From a virus: a DNA stretch of 24,246 bases. The notes under the pieces were generated by a model. That model had not been told where the DNA came from. It searched no databases and saw only the letters and a program-made list of their open reading frames with translations. The DNA lies in the IMG/VR virus record IMGVR_UViG_3300010367_000063, positions 1 through 24,246 of that record. One strand, written 5' to 3'. Positions 15,343-22,805 of the stretch are shown piece by piece. Made by a program: the position numbers and the translations under genes. How positions within the stretch are numbered: the stretch's first letter is position 1; each line of letters opens with the position of its first letter.

Positions 15343-15675
15343 TTATATTGGCTTTTCGATGTTGAGCTTGGCGAATGCGACGGCGCGCATGTCTTCCAGG
15401 TGCCGCCCTTGAGCCGCTGTGACGCCTTCGGACTGCTTGCCGAGCGTCGGGCGCAATCCGCAGTGCCACAGGTCGTCCATCAGGGATTGTGCGTTCTCTC
15501 GGGGTATGCGGAGAGTGGGTGGCGTGTACTGCCCGTCGATCGCCTGCTCGAATGTCACGTTGGTAGCAACAGCGCGGCGGCCGTCCATTCCGTAGTCCGA
15601 GAGGTACAGCCCTATCCAATCCCCCATGCTTTGGGGATCGGCATGTGCGTGCGCCCGGTGTCCGACTTTGCTCAC
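15343..15675 (-). CDS. small phage protein of unknown function (110 aa)
   Basis: The GTG at 15675 overlaps the stop of the upstream gene (GTGA) and is preceded by AAAAGGACA, a good ribosome site. The frame is open further upstream, but that part overlaps the preceding gene and looks non-coding. The product begins MSKVGHRAHAHADPQ, then MGDWIGLYLSDYGMDGRRAVATNVTFEQAIDGQYTPPTLRIP, and ends in a helical segment (RHLEDMRAVAFAKLNIEKPI). I recognise no domain. Confidence 0.65.
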   Translation of the reverse strand: MSKVGHRAHAHADPQSMGDWIGLYLSDYGMDGRRAVATNVTFEQAIDGQYTPPTLRIPRENAQSLMDDLWHCGLRPTLGKQSEGVTAAQGRHLEDMRAVAFAKLNIEKPI

Positions 15676-16172
15676 GCTGCCATGTCCTTTTGAGGGGTGG
15701 GTCCAGACGTGCTGACGATCTCGGCGTCGGGGAAGTATTGCTTCACCTCTGCCAGGATCGTGCAGCCGGCCAGCAAGCGCGCTACCTCGTCCGGCGTGAC
15801 CAGACACACCCGCTCGCCGGCAACGCTCTGTACGCGGCCCACGGCGTCCGTCTGCTCGGCGATGACGACACGGGTGCCGGTATTGGCATCGAAGCCGACC
15901 AGATACGCATCGTCGGCCTGAAGCGGGGCTTCCAGGGCTGCGACGGCTGCGCGCCAACCGCGAACCATCGCTTCCGACTGCTGCCGCGCTTCCACATCGG
16001 ATCCGGTGACGAGCGCCGCGTTGTACAGGTCTAGCTGCTCAACCAACAACCGATGCAGTTCGGCATCGATCCGCGCCAGCGTACCCAGCCTCCAGCGGCT
16101 ACGGAAGGCGGCTTCGGCCGGCGCGACCATCGCCAGGCAGTCGGCAACGAGCCGAGCGTCCGGCGACCTCAC
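15672..16172 (-). CDS. helical phage protein of unknown function (166 aa)
   Basis: The GTG at 16172 is chosen over an upstream TTG (16196), because the TTG lies inside the first iteron-like repeat while the GTG has GGGG about 9 bases upstream. The product is mostly helical (PAEAAFRSRWRLGTLARIDAELHRLLVEQLDLYNAAL...ARQQSEAMVRGWRAAVAALEA). It ends with a small beta region (AYLVGFDANTGTRVVIAEQ) and a disordered tail. It follows the putative origin and may serve replication or regulation; I cannot name a family. Confidence 0.65.
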   Translation of the reverse strand: MRSPDARLVADCLAMVAPAEAAFRSRWRLGTLARIDAELHRLLVEQLDLYNAALVTGSDVEARQQSEAMVRGWRAAVAALEAPLQADDAYLVGFDANTGTRVVIAEQTDAVGRVQSVAGERVCLVTPDEVARLLAGCTILAEVKQYFPDAEIVSTSGPTPQKDMAA

Positions 16173-16190
16173 GACGAGTGCCCCACAGCG

Positions 16191-16476
16191 TTGCAAGACG
16201 CTTTTGCGAAAAATCGAGAAAAACTAGCCCTCACATATACGCGTGTGCGCGCATGTGTGTATTGAGTTAATAGAGATAAAAAGCGTCTTTCCGTCTTGCA
16301 TTGTTGGCCATGTCGCTGAAAACTGGTCGTTTTGTTGCAAGACGCTTTTGCCGAAAACGCCATAAACACGACTTGCGAAAGCGTCTTGCAAGGCCCGAAG
16401 TGACTTGCAAGTTTACGGCCGTTATGGCCATAAAATGTTGCAAGACGCTTTCGGATTAGGGTTGCGAGACGCTTTT
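16191..16476. repeat. iteron-like repeats, candidate phage replication origin
   Basis: A 15-base unit TTGCAAGACGCTTTT recurs at 16191-16205, 16335-16349, 16438-16452 (last base C) and 16462-16476 (one internal change). An inverted copy lies at 16377-16391 and partial inverted copies at 16279-16300 and near 16489. The region also holds an alternating pyrimidine-purine tract and AT-rich blocks. No credible gene lies in 16173-16494. Repeats of this kind next to a primase-helicase gene suggest initiator binding at an origin. A transcriptional control region is the alternative. Confidence 0.65.
16232..16262. other. 31-base perfectly alternating pyrimidine-purine tract
   Basis: From 16232 to 16262 every step alternates pyrimidine and purine, with CG and TG/CA steps. 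This is the sequence type most prone to left-handed Z-DNA or easy melting. It lies inside the iteron region. The pattern is seen directly; a role in origin opening is inference. Confidence 0.6.
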
Positions 16477-16494
16477 TGAGGCTATCCGTCTTGC

Positions 16495-19086
16495 TCAAAA
16501 CCGTGGCTCCTTGTCCAAAATGGTAGGCGCCTGGTGCTGTTGGGCAGCACGTTCGGCGCGGTCGGCTTGGTAATCCTGGTTGACTGCGAACTGATCCAGT
16601 GCCGCCCCTTTGGGCGCATCGCGGGCGTCGCGAGAGGCATTGATCGACCAATATTCTAGGCCTTCCGCGGTCAATCTAAGCCCCGTCAGATTGCGGTTTT
16701 TGGCGCCAGCCTGCGAGCCAAGAAGCGGCATCGCCTCCTTCACACGGCGGGTGAAACCGTTTTGCGACCAGGGGAACTTGCCATCCCCATTTTCGAGGTA
16801 ATACCAGCCGGCAAACGACGCGAAGAGATCGGCGCAGGCGACCTTGGAAGCTGGGTCGATCACCACGGCTTCACGGATCCAGGCCCCAACCTTGTTGTTG
16901 TTGTCCTGGAGGTCGGCGACGGCTTTCGTCATGCACGGAGGCGGCGTAAAGACGCCGCGTGCTTGCAAGCGCCGCCATCCCTCGATGGCCCACCATAAGA
17001 CGCCAGTGAGTTCCTCAGCAACGACCTTGGCGGCGATCGAGTGATAGCCGATCGGCTCAGGGAGATGCTCAGGCCGCACGCACGTCATGGGCAGCACCAG
17101 GCTGCGATTATAGACGGCTTCGGACTGGTCGCGGATCTTGGGCAGATGGTTCGCTGTGAGCATCACAGGAAAGCCGAAGCGCGCCATGATGTCGGTGCGG
17201 TTCTTGCGCCGGACGCCGATCTCTTCACCGGTCACGATCTTCTTGTACCGCTCCGCGTCGAGAAACTCATCTTGACCGATCGCGTCGTCTGCGACCCATC
17301 CGCGCTTGCCCAGGAAGCCCTGCAAGCCGAAGTCGGTTCCGATATCGGCGGCCGACGTAGCGCTTGTCTGCGAACGGCCCAGAAGCGCGCGCAATACCTC
17401 CGATAGCTGGGTCTTGCCGGTACGGCTGCCGCCATAGACCAGCATACCCTTAGCGAGCGCCCTGCTCTTGTTGGCGACGAGGCTCGCGCCGAACCACTCC
17501 TGGATCGTGCGGATGATGTGGGGGATTTCGTCTGGATCCTTGTCGCCGAAGCTGTCTTCAAGGAATTTCAGGAACGCAGGGCACTCGCGCCCGCCTTCCA
17601 GATTGGCGCCCACTTTGAACTGCGCCCGATGATCGGGGCTGTGGCTGCTGATCTCCTGGCTATGCGGGTCGATGACAGCATCGCCAGCCACGATCAGGCC
17701 GTGTTGATCAAACTCGATATCGCGAACCAACAGGCTCGGCCGGTTCATGAAATAGAGCGTTGCGCCGCCTAACAGCGCAGGCTTTGGCGCCAAACCGATG
17801 CTGACGCAGGCCTCCTGCAACAGCACACGCAGCATTTGCTCGTGCTGCTCATCCCAAAGCGACCAAACGCCATCTTCATAGGCGTATGTGCTGCCACGAC
17901 TGTGGATGATCGGCCCGTAGCGATCCTGCCAGACCGACAACGCAGCGGATCCTAATAGCGTAATCTGATCAGTCGTCGCGCGATTGCTCTCCGGCTTGGG
18001 AGCGCGCTTTTCCCGCTCGTCTTCCAGATGGACAACTTTAAGCGCGGCATTGCCGTTCGTAAGTGGCTGACTGGACGTTGCCGCCACTCGCTCGCGGGGC
18101 TTGTCGTACCCCTTTTCACGACCAGTGCGGATCATCGTTTCGACGGCCTTGATCTCGGCGGACCAATTCCACGTGGATCCGGCAGGACATTTGGCCTCCG
18201 TGGCCTCGATGATGCGCCTGACAATTTCGTCGTCATCATAGCCGCGCGCGATCATCGATGCGGATACGGAAAGCTGCGTCGCGTGGATACTGCTGGATCC
18301 GTGCCCGCCATGCTCCATTGCGGCGAGAGCGGCATCTATGTCGATCGCGGGTTCGTAGCCGGCCGATCGGGCGTAGGCTACAAACGGATCGTCTTCGCGA
18401 AGTGGTTTCGGTGCGGGCTTGGCACCATGCAGCACGGCCCGCTGCTCTGCCAGCCATTCGACCAGCGCTTCTAGATCATAGACGCGGCCGGTGTCTTCGA
18501 CCACCTCACAGAGCGCCGGCAGGCCTTCATAGAGAGCGACCGTCTTGGGCTTGGAATTATAGGATCCAGGCAACCGCATGATGCGGGCGAGGTCGGCGCA
18601 CTTGCTGTCACCGGCCAAGATGTGCGCGAGCTGACGGAGGGCTTGGACGATCGGCTCGCGTAAATGCGAACCCTCAGTGACATCCGCAAGCTCTTCCAGT
18701 ATCCAATATGCATGTAACCCACCGCCGCTATTGACGACGATCGTCGGCGGGAACGGGAGGAATTGGAGTGCGGCGAGCGTCTCTGAACCACTAAGCCCCT
18801 GATCCAGACAATCGATGTCGACCCACAGAGCCGGGCATTCCACAATGTTGCGCGCGGATCCGTCTTCAACCTCCAGCCGGCGGGTGCAGGTTCCGAAATA
18901 GGTTCCCCAGCCGTCTTTATCGTTGGCTTTGACGAAGCCCATCAATTCGGATTCGCTGCGGCTGAATACCGATCGCGCGCCGGGGCCGCGCTCGTTAGCG
19001 CAAGCGCGCAGCTCGACGTTATGAAGCGTCTCGCCGAAGAAACGCTTCAAAAAGTCAGCCGTCGCCGTGTAATGCCTGTTGCGCAC
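16495..19086 (-). CDS. replicative primase-helicase (RepB-like AEP primase N-terminus, SF3 helicase C-terminus)
   Basis: The GTG at 19086 gives 863 aa. An in-frame TTG at 19128 is rejected because it sits in the loop of a perfect hairpin and lacks a ribosome site, whereas AAGGA precedes the GTG. The N-terminal part has the archaeo-eukaryotic primase pattern: WVDID (metal-binding Asp at about 90 and 92), NSGGGLHAYW (about 119-128) and LARIMRLPGSYNSKP (about 166-180). The C-terminal part is a superfamily 3 helicase: Walker A GGSRTGKT (about 552-559), Walker B WVADDA (about 597-602) and motif C VMLTANHLP (about 641-649), with an Arg finger candidate in NRSLVLP. The enzyme should open the origin, unwind and prime phage DNA, probably recruiting host polymerase, since no phage DNA polymerase lies in the window. 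The repeats just beyond its 3' end are the likely origin. Confidence 0.88.
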   Translation of the reverse strand: MRNRHYTATADFLKRFFGETLHNVELRACANERGPGARSVFSRSESELMGFVKANDKDGWGTYFGTCTRRLEVEDGSARNIVECPALWVDIDCLDQGLSGSETLAALQFLPFPPTIVVNSGGGLHAYWILEELADVTEGSHLREPIVQALRQLAHILAGDSKCADLARIMRLPGSYNSKPKTVALYEGLPALCEVVEDTGRVYDLEALVEWLAEQRAVLHGAKPAPKPLREDDPFVAYARSAGYEPAIDIDAALAAMEHGGHGSSSIHATQLSVSASMIARGYDDDEIVRRIIEATEAKCPAGSTWNWSAEIKAVETMIRTGREKGYDKPRERVAATSSQPLTNGNAALKVVHLEDEREKRAPKPESNRATTDQITLLGSAALSVWQDRYGPIIHSRGSTYAYEDGVWSLWDEQHEQMLRVLLQEACVSIGLAPKPALLGGATLYFMNRPSLLVRDIEFDQHGLIVAGDAVIDPHSQEISSHSPDHRAQFKVGANLEGGRECPAFLKFLEDSFGDKDPDEIPHIIRTIQEWFGASLVANKSRALAKGMLVYGGSRTGKTQLSEVLRALLGRSQTSATSAADIGTDFGLQGFLGKRGWVADDAIGQDEFLDAERYKKIVTGEEIGVRRKNRTDIMARFGFPVMLTANHLPKIRDQSEAVYNRSLVLPMTCVRPEHLPEPIGYHSIAAKVVAEELTGVLWWAIEGWRRLQARGVFTPPPCMTKAVADLQDNNNKVGAWIREAVVIDPASKVACADLFASFAGWYYLENGDGKFPWSQNGFTRRVKEAMPLLGSQAGAKNRNLTGLRLTAEGLEYWSINASRDARDAPKGAALDQFAVNQDYQADRAERAAQQHQAPTILDKEPRF

Positions 19087-19107
19087 GTTGGGCTTGTCCT
19101 TGGGTGT

Positions 19108-19142
19108 GGAACCGTGCGCCGCTTCCAACAGCGCACGGTTCC
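19108..19142 (-). promoter_or_regulatory. perfect 12-bp inverted repeat before the primase-helicase gene
   Basis: GGAACCGTGCGC and its exact complement flank an 11-base loop, directly after the stop of the preceding gene and 21 bases before the chosen GTG. No U-tract follows, so it is not a standard terminator. It could be an RNA stem limiting expression of the primase, an mRNA processing site or an operator. Confidence 0.6.
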
Positions 19143-19151
19143 GAAGTCTCG

Positions 19152-19832
19152 TTAGAAGCGGGTCTTCGAGCCGGCGGCGGCCTTGTCTGTCGCCGGCTTT
19201 TCATCTTCATCGCCGCCATCTGCGGCCGGAAGCGGCACGGAGCCGTTTTCGACCCAGCCGACGATCGTCAGCACGGGCACATAGGTCTTGCCGTATTTGG
19301 CGTGCTTGTAGCTGTCGCGACCGAGTTCGATCACGGGCACCTGCCCGACCTTCTCCCGGTATTCGCGGGCATAGGCCTTGCAGAGATTGCCGACCGCACC
19401 GATGCCGCCCTTGCTGGAAGCGCTGAACGTCATCTGCTCGCCGTCATCGGGATCCGCCAGCGGCAATTCGTTGGTGAAGTTCCACGGATCCTTCGGACGA
19501 CCTTCTTCGTCCAGTTCCCAGCTTTCCTGATCCACGAAGCCAAGAGCCTCGCGCAATTCAGGCTTGAAGCCAGTTGCCAGCAGACCAAGCCGACGTTCGA
19601 CGGGCTTGCCATCGGCCCAGCGAATCCAGCCGATCGACAACTCATCCATGTTGGCGGCAAGGCGACGGCCAAGCGCCACCTCATCGTCATTCTGGCCGAG
19701 CAGCCATTCCCCCTTTGAGAACTTCAGGAACGCGCCGCCATTGGCGGCTTCCTGGCCATACGCGGCAAAGGGGTCGTAACCACCCGGCGCGACCAGCGCG
19801 CCGCCCTGTCCTACATTCGTCATCTCGTTCAT
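19152..19832 (-). CDS. conserved phage replication-module protein, function unknown
   Basis: ATG at 19832 (MNEMTNVGQGG) with an AAGGAAG ribosome site gives 226 aa; the longer frame upstream lacks one. Conserved-looking blocks are FLKFSKGEWLLGQ, ELSIGWIRWADGKPVE, DPWNFTNELPLADPD, TFSASSKGGIGAVGNLCKAY and VIELGRDSYKHAKYGKTYVPVLTIVGWV. I recognise the order of these blocks from many prophages of Alphaproteobacteria, always in replication modules, but know no established function. A single-strand DNA-binding role is possible from the strand-rich core and acidic C-terminal tail (DGGDEDEKPATDK), which recalls SSB-like tails. That is inference. Confidence 0.75.
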   Translation of the reverse strand: MNEMTNVGQGGALVAPGGYDPFAAYGQEAANGGAFLKFSKGEWLLGQNDDEVALGRRLAANMDELSIGWIRWADGKPVERRLGLLATGFKPELREALGFVDQESWELDEEGRPKDPWNFTNELPLADPDDGEQMTFSASSKGGIGAVGNLCKAYAREYREKVGQVPVIELGRDSYKHAKYGKTYVPVLTIVGWVENGSVPLPAADGGDEDEKPATDKAAAGSKTRF

Positions 19833-19848
19833 GTTTCTACTTCCTTGG

Positions 19849-20199
19849 TCAAAGCGCCCAATCGGCGCTGTGGATTGGGCGCGGCTCCCAACGCGGGAGG
19901 TCGAGCCCGGCATCGACACGCGCTCTTGCGCGCTCGATTTCTTTTTCCAGCCCGAGGAAATCGTTGCCGTCCCCGAGCCAGAGGAATTCCATTTCGGCGT
20001 GGATTTGCAGGATCGTGCTGTTGTGCGCCTCCAAGGCCGCTTCCAGGGCCTGCGGCGTCGCGACAGCCTGAAGCTCCTTGGCTGCTAGGTCGTAGCGGTC
20101 GCGCAACAGGCTCCGTGTCTTAGCGGGGCCGACGAGGCGCTCCGGCGCTTGTCGAGTGGCCTTGGAGCCGTAGTCTGCAAAAGGGTCGGTCTTGGTCAC
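19849..20199 (-). CDS. helical early protein of unknown function (116 aa)
   Basis: The GTG at 20199 overlaps the stop of the preceding gene (GTGA). The N-terminal DPFADYGSKA is similar to the DAFASYG at the start of the next gene upstream and to DPFAAYGQE in the downstream 226-aa protein. This suggests a shared short peptide motif in three neighbouring proteins. The rest is a coiled-coil-like helical region with FLWLGDGNDFLGLEKEIERARARV. The function is unknown. Confidence 0.65.
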   Translation of the reverse strand: MTKTDPFADYGSKATRQAPERLVGPAKTRSLLRDRYDLAAKELQAVATPQALEAALEAHNSTILQIHAEMEFLWLGDGNDFLGLEKEIERARARVDAGLDLPRWEPRPIHSADWAL

Positions 20200-20636
20200 A
20201 GCACGCCGCCAGTGCGCAGCAGCTTTTGCGCCTCGAAGAATAGGGATGTTTCCGGCGGCATTGGGTCGTCCAACGGGATCAGCCCGAGCGTCAGCCTGAT
20301 CTTTTCCTGACGGCGTGCGATGCGGCTCAGCGCGAAGGCGCGGACGGACTGCGGCGCGCGCATCAGCCAGTCTGACGCCTCGATAGCTTTCAGCAATTCG
20401 TCCGCCTGGTCGGCGCTGACTGATCGCAGGTAGCGCATGAAGTTCAGCAGCCGCGGTTCAGCCTTCAGTATCTCGATGCGCTCCAAGCGCTTCAGGGCTC
20501 GGTATGCTTTCGACAGCCGCGCCCGCTCTTCCATCTTCAGATCTAGAGCGCTCGGATTCTTCTTACGGCGATCGGCGCGCGGGTCGGCGAAGACGGGCGC
20601 GGCGGCGTCGCCGTAACTGGCAAAGGCGTCGGTCAT
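20196..20636 (-). CDS. early basic helical protein of unknown function (146 aa)
   Basis: The ATG at 20636 overlaps the upstream stop (ATGA). The protein is strongly helical and basic (RADRRKKNPSALDLKMEERARLSKAYRALKRLERIEILKAEPRLLNFMRYLR...AFALSRIARRQEKIRLTLGL). Its N-terminus carries the DAFASYG motif also seen at the starts of the two following proteins. A nucleic-acid-binding role is plausible from its charge, but no family is recognised. Confidence 0.65.
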   Translation of the reverse strand: MTDAFASYGDAAAPVFADPRADRRKKNPSALDLKMEERARLSKAYRALKRLERIEILKAEPRLLNFMRYLRSVSADQADELLKAIEASDWLMRAPQSVRAFALSRIARRQEKIRLTLGLIPLDDPMPPETSLFFEAQKLLRTGGVL

Positions 20637-20842
20637 TTGACCACCTTCCCGGCTTCAGCGAGAATCCGGTTGGGCAACGCCCTGGGTCCACCAATCTTAG
20701 CGGAATGGTGCCAATATGTCGGGCGGTACGTGGCTTCCCACGGCCTGCCCGGATCGTAGACCTTCTCTTCCTTGATCGCTTTTGGGCGACCGTCTTCGAA
20801 AAACTCCACGAAGAATTTGCGACCATCGAGATGCACAATCAT
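20633..20842 (-). CDS. small early protein (69 aa)
   Basis: ATG at 20842, overlapping the nuclease stop by ATGA; the longer upstream frame lies inside the nuclease gene. The product begins MIVHLDGRKFFVEFFEDGRPKAIKEEKVYDPGRPWEATY, a compact beta-hairpin-like sequence, and ends in IGGPRALPNRILAEAGKVVK. It is conserved in style with small nuclease-linked phage proteins, but the function is unknown. Confidence 0.6.
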   Translation of the reverse strand: MIVHLDGRKFFVEFFEDGRPKAIKEEKVYDPGRPWEATYRPTYWHHSAKIGGPRALPNRILAEAGKVVK

Positions 20843-21243
20843 GCCGCCAACTCCAGGCCCGTCATGTCGATCGGTGCGCCAAGGCCGGCCAACCATGACA
20901 GGCAGCTAGTCACCGACCGGAACACGCCGCAGGGGTGCCCGGCGTTGGTCAGGTAATTCAGCCAAACATGTTGCTGATCGGACAGCGACCCGGATCGCGC
21001 CTTGATCTCGGGAAAGGCGTAACCACCCTTCCACAAGATAAGGGCGTCCGGGAAACCTGCAGCCAGGCCCTCTTGCTTGGCCTTCATGGCCGCCCACGCT
21101 GTCCGCTGCGCGCCATTGGGTACAGCGACAAACGCGACGCCCGGCGCGCGGGCCTTCAAAGCCTTGCGCAGCGCGACCTGGATCGACAATTCGTCTCCAG
21201 CATCGGCAACGGCGGGCGCGTCTACGTGGAATATCGGGGTCAC
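20839..21243 (-). CDS. VRR-NUC domain nuclease
   Basis: The GTG at 21243 overlaps the preceding stop (GTGA) and gives 134 aa. The PD-(D/E)xK core is visible as GFPDALIL (Asp66) and FPEIKA (Glu79, Lys81), followed by LSDQQHVWLNYL (Gln90/91) and VFRSVTSCLSWL, which match the VRR-NUC family. Standalone VRR-NUC proteins occur in many phage replication operons. They are related to Holliday-junction resolvases and the FAN1 nuclease domain and probably act on branched DNA during replication or recombination. All key residues are present. The neighbours are early genes. Confidence 0.85.
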   Translation of the reverse strand: MTPIFHVDAPAVADAGDELSIQVALRKALKARAPGVAFVAVPNGAQRTAWAAMKAKQEGLAAGFPDALILWKGGYAFPEIKARSGSLSDQQHVWLNYLTNAGHPCGVFRSVTSCLSWLAGLGAPIDMTGLELAA

Positions 21244-21422
21244 AGCGACGCCACCCTTGCGTTCCAGTCAGACAATCCCGGCAGCGGAACCGGCAACAAC
21301 AGCGCATGCTTTGCGATCGTTGACGGCGCGACACCATGCTTACCAGCCAGCTCGTTGATGCTGGCGGCGACTGGACGAAGGTCAGCATGCATGCGTGCGA
21401 CCTTGGAAGCTGACAGCCTCAT
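21240..21422 (-). CDS. small helix-turn-helix protein (60 aa)
   Basis: ATG at 21422 with a GAGGGGG ribosome site; the longer frame upstream overlaps the Cys-rich gene and looks non-coding. The product (MRLSASKVARMHADLRPVAA...) contains a helix-turn-helix candidate, SINELAGKHGVAPSTIAKHALLL (about residues 21-43). It ends overlapping the nuclease start (GTGA). It may be a DNA-binding partner of the nuclease or a small regulator of the early operon. Confidence 0.6.
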   Translation of the reverse strand: MRLSASKVARMHADLRPVAASINELAGKHGVAPSTIAKHALLLPVPLPGLSDWNARVASL

Positions 21423-21478
21423 GCCACCAACCCCCTCGCCGCTCGGTTGGCTAGCCATGTTTGGAATAGGGTGATCAT
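21419..21478 (-). CDS. possible 19-codon leader ORF between Cys-rich and HTH genes
   Basis: ATG at 21478 overlaps the stop of the Cys-rich gene (ATGA), and its TGA overlaps the HTH start (ATGA). The peptide begins MITLFQTWLANRAARGLVA. It bridges two genes by stop/start overlaps on both sides, as a coupling ORF would. It may equally be chance. Confidence 0.3.
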   Translation of the reverse strand: MITLFQTWLANRAARGLVA

Positions 21479-21672
21479 GCCGACCACTCCGCTGCTTTGA
21501 TCGGTTGGCGTGGGCAGGCAGTGCCTTTGCAGGTCTGCTCAGAGCCCGGCGGGCAAACACAGCCACGCGGCTGGACTGGAAGCTGGTAGATGCCGGGAGG
21601 GTTACAGGGCGCTGTGCGCTGGCAGCCGTAGCGGGTGCACAGATAGTTGCCGCAGGGGCCACAGTTGCTCAT
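21475..21672 (-). CDS. Cys-rich small protein, probable metal-binding (65 aa)
   Basis: ATG at 21672 overlapping the preceding stop (ATGA). Nine cysteines occur in 65 residues, with CGPCGNYLC near the N-terminus and later CVC and CKGTAC, together with many prolines. The spacing fits one or two zinc sites or a disulfide-rich fold. No signal peptide is seen, so a cytoplasmic zinc-binding role is more likely. I recognise no family. Confidence 0.6.
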   Translation of the reverse strand: MSNCGPCGNYLCTRYGCQRTAPCNPPGIYQLPVQPRGCVCPPGSEQTCKGTACPRQPIKAAEWSA

Positions 21673-22127
21673 GCCACACCTCGAATCTGATCGGCTTCCC
21701 GAACAATCGCGAGCGCGGCGGGAAGGTGCGGGCGCAGCTTGTCGGCAACCCGGAGCGTTTCGGAATGATCGCGGTGGCCGTCGTGCTGGCTGCGGACCAG
21801 TTCGGTCGCGCCATCAAGCAGACCGGCGGCGGTGTTCAGGTCGTTCGCTGCGTCGAGCGTCAGCGGGACCAGCTTGAACCCGTAGTCCGCCAGAACTTCG
21901 TCCAGAGCGGTGTGATCGGCAAGCAGCGCGTCACACATTGCCTTGCCCGAGGTGGAGCCGCCTGCCATGATGTTTTCGAGGCTGCGGACGGTGCGGCCCA
22001 TGCGATCGGCAAGGGTGCCCTTCCCTATCTTGGCGGCAACCCGGGCGAGCCCGGCGACGAACAGCGTGCCGAAACGCGCTTCGTCTGGCCCTACCCGTTT
22101 CGGAAGGACATTGCTGCGCTGCGTCAT
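21669..22127 (-). CDS. putative phage regulatory protein, CII-like (152 aa)
   Basis: The ATG at 22127 lies within the end of the upstream gene. Residues 30-60 (VAAKIGKGTLADRMGRTVRSLENIMAGGSTS) read as a helix-turn-helix with a conserved-looking AGGSTSGKAMCDALLADHTALDEVLADYGFKLVPL extension. The pattern suggests a phage activator of the CII/Phage_CP76 kind. The C-terminal half is helical and may oligomerise. Its place early in the leftward operon fits a delayed-early regulator. The family call is tentative. Confidence 0.6.
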   Translation of the reverse strand: MTQRSNVLPKRVGPDEARFGTLFVAGLARVAAKIGKGTLADRMGRTVRSLENIMAGGSTSGKAMCDALLADHTALDEVLADYGFKLVPLTLDAANDLNTAAGLLDGATELVRSQHDGHRDHSETLRVADKLRPHLPAALAIVREADQIRGVA

Positions 22128-22336
22128 TTAGATGCACTCCCGAAATGAGTATGTTTCTTCCCCTCGACCCCTTGGCCAACAGAGCGCTGCGTCTCGGCAT
22201 CGCTCGTCAGCTCGTCAGTGCGATCGAAGCGCGAAAGAGGGTCGGCAGCAGCACCAACGATGATGCAGCACATGGCGACGATCACAGCGGTCGCGACGAT
22301 GATGCCAATGGTCAGGCCGAGTGTGAGGCTGATCAT
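22124..22336 (-). CDS. small single-pass membrane protein (70 aa)
   Basis: The ATG at 22336 overlaps the preceding stop (ATGA). Residues 4-30 form one hydrophobic segment (LTLGLTIGIIVATAVIVAMCCIIVGAAA), followed by a hydrophilic tail of about 40 residues. It is an inner-membrane protein whose orientation cannot be assigned. It may be a superinfection or host-takeover factor; the function is not known. Confidence 0.6.
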   Translation of the reverse strand: MISLTLGLTIGIIVATAVIVAMCCIIVGAAADPLSRFDRTDELTSDAETQRSVGQGVEGKKHTHFGSASK

Positions 22337-22665
22337 GCTGCGTCGCCGTCACTTGAGACTGCCGCGAGATGACGGCGCCCATCCTGCATCGCATTGATGC
22401 GTGCGGCGATTGCGGCGTGGCGATCGTCCTCGGAACTGCCGATGTCGGCGCCCTCTGGGATGAGTGCGCGAAGCTCAGCCGGGGCCTCCCTGCTCAGCCA
22501 TTCGTAGATGCGGTCGTTCGGCGCCCGGTCATCCACGATGAAGAGGCGCACGCGCTCGTCCCCGAACACACGATAGTTGATTTGCCCGTCTTCATCGAAA
22601 TGCACGATGACGACATGCTCGGTCGCAGCCCCCTCCCCGCTCACAGGCTTGGTGGGAGTGGTCAT
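22333..22665 (-). CDS. early operon protein of unknown function (110 aa)
   Basis: ATG at 22665 with AAGGCGAG just upstream. It starts with a Pro/Thr-rich tail, then strands (HVVIVHFDEDGQINYRVFGDERVRLFIVDD), then a helical C-terminal region. It ends overlapping the membrane protein start. I recognise no family. Confidence 0.65.
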   Translation of the reverse strand: MTTPTKPVSGEGAATEHVVIVHFDEDGQINYRVFGDERVRLFIVDDRAPNDRIYEWLSREAPAELRALIPEGADIGSSEDDRHAAIAARINAMQDGRRHLAAVSSDGDAA

Positions 22666-22805
22666 GCTGCGCTCGCCTTGATGCAGGTTAAGGTGCTGCG
22701 ATCGTTAAGATTGATCACCGCAAACCCTGTTGCGCTCGCATACCAACATAGGTTAGCCTGCCGTGTTCCACGCCATGTAAGGCGGGAGCGTTCGGAGGGG
22801 TTCGA
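22666..22805. other. intergenic region between divergent small genes
   Basis: About 140 bases between the leftward early operon and the rightward 65-aa gene. It holds ribosome sites for both sides and no convincing promoter. A leftward frame crosses it but seems non-coding. Confidence 0.4.

Noticed and set aside
15676-15957. Extended N-terminus of the 110-aa gene
   Set aside because: The extension overlaps the preceding gene and is Arg/Gly-rich; a GTG with a good ribosome site sits at the coupled position.
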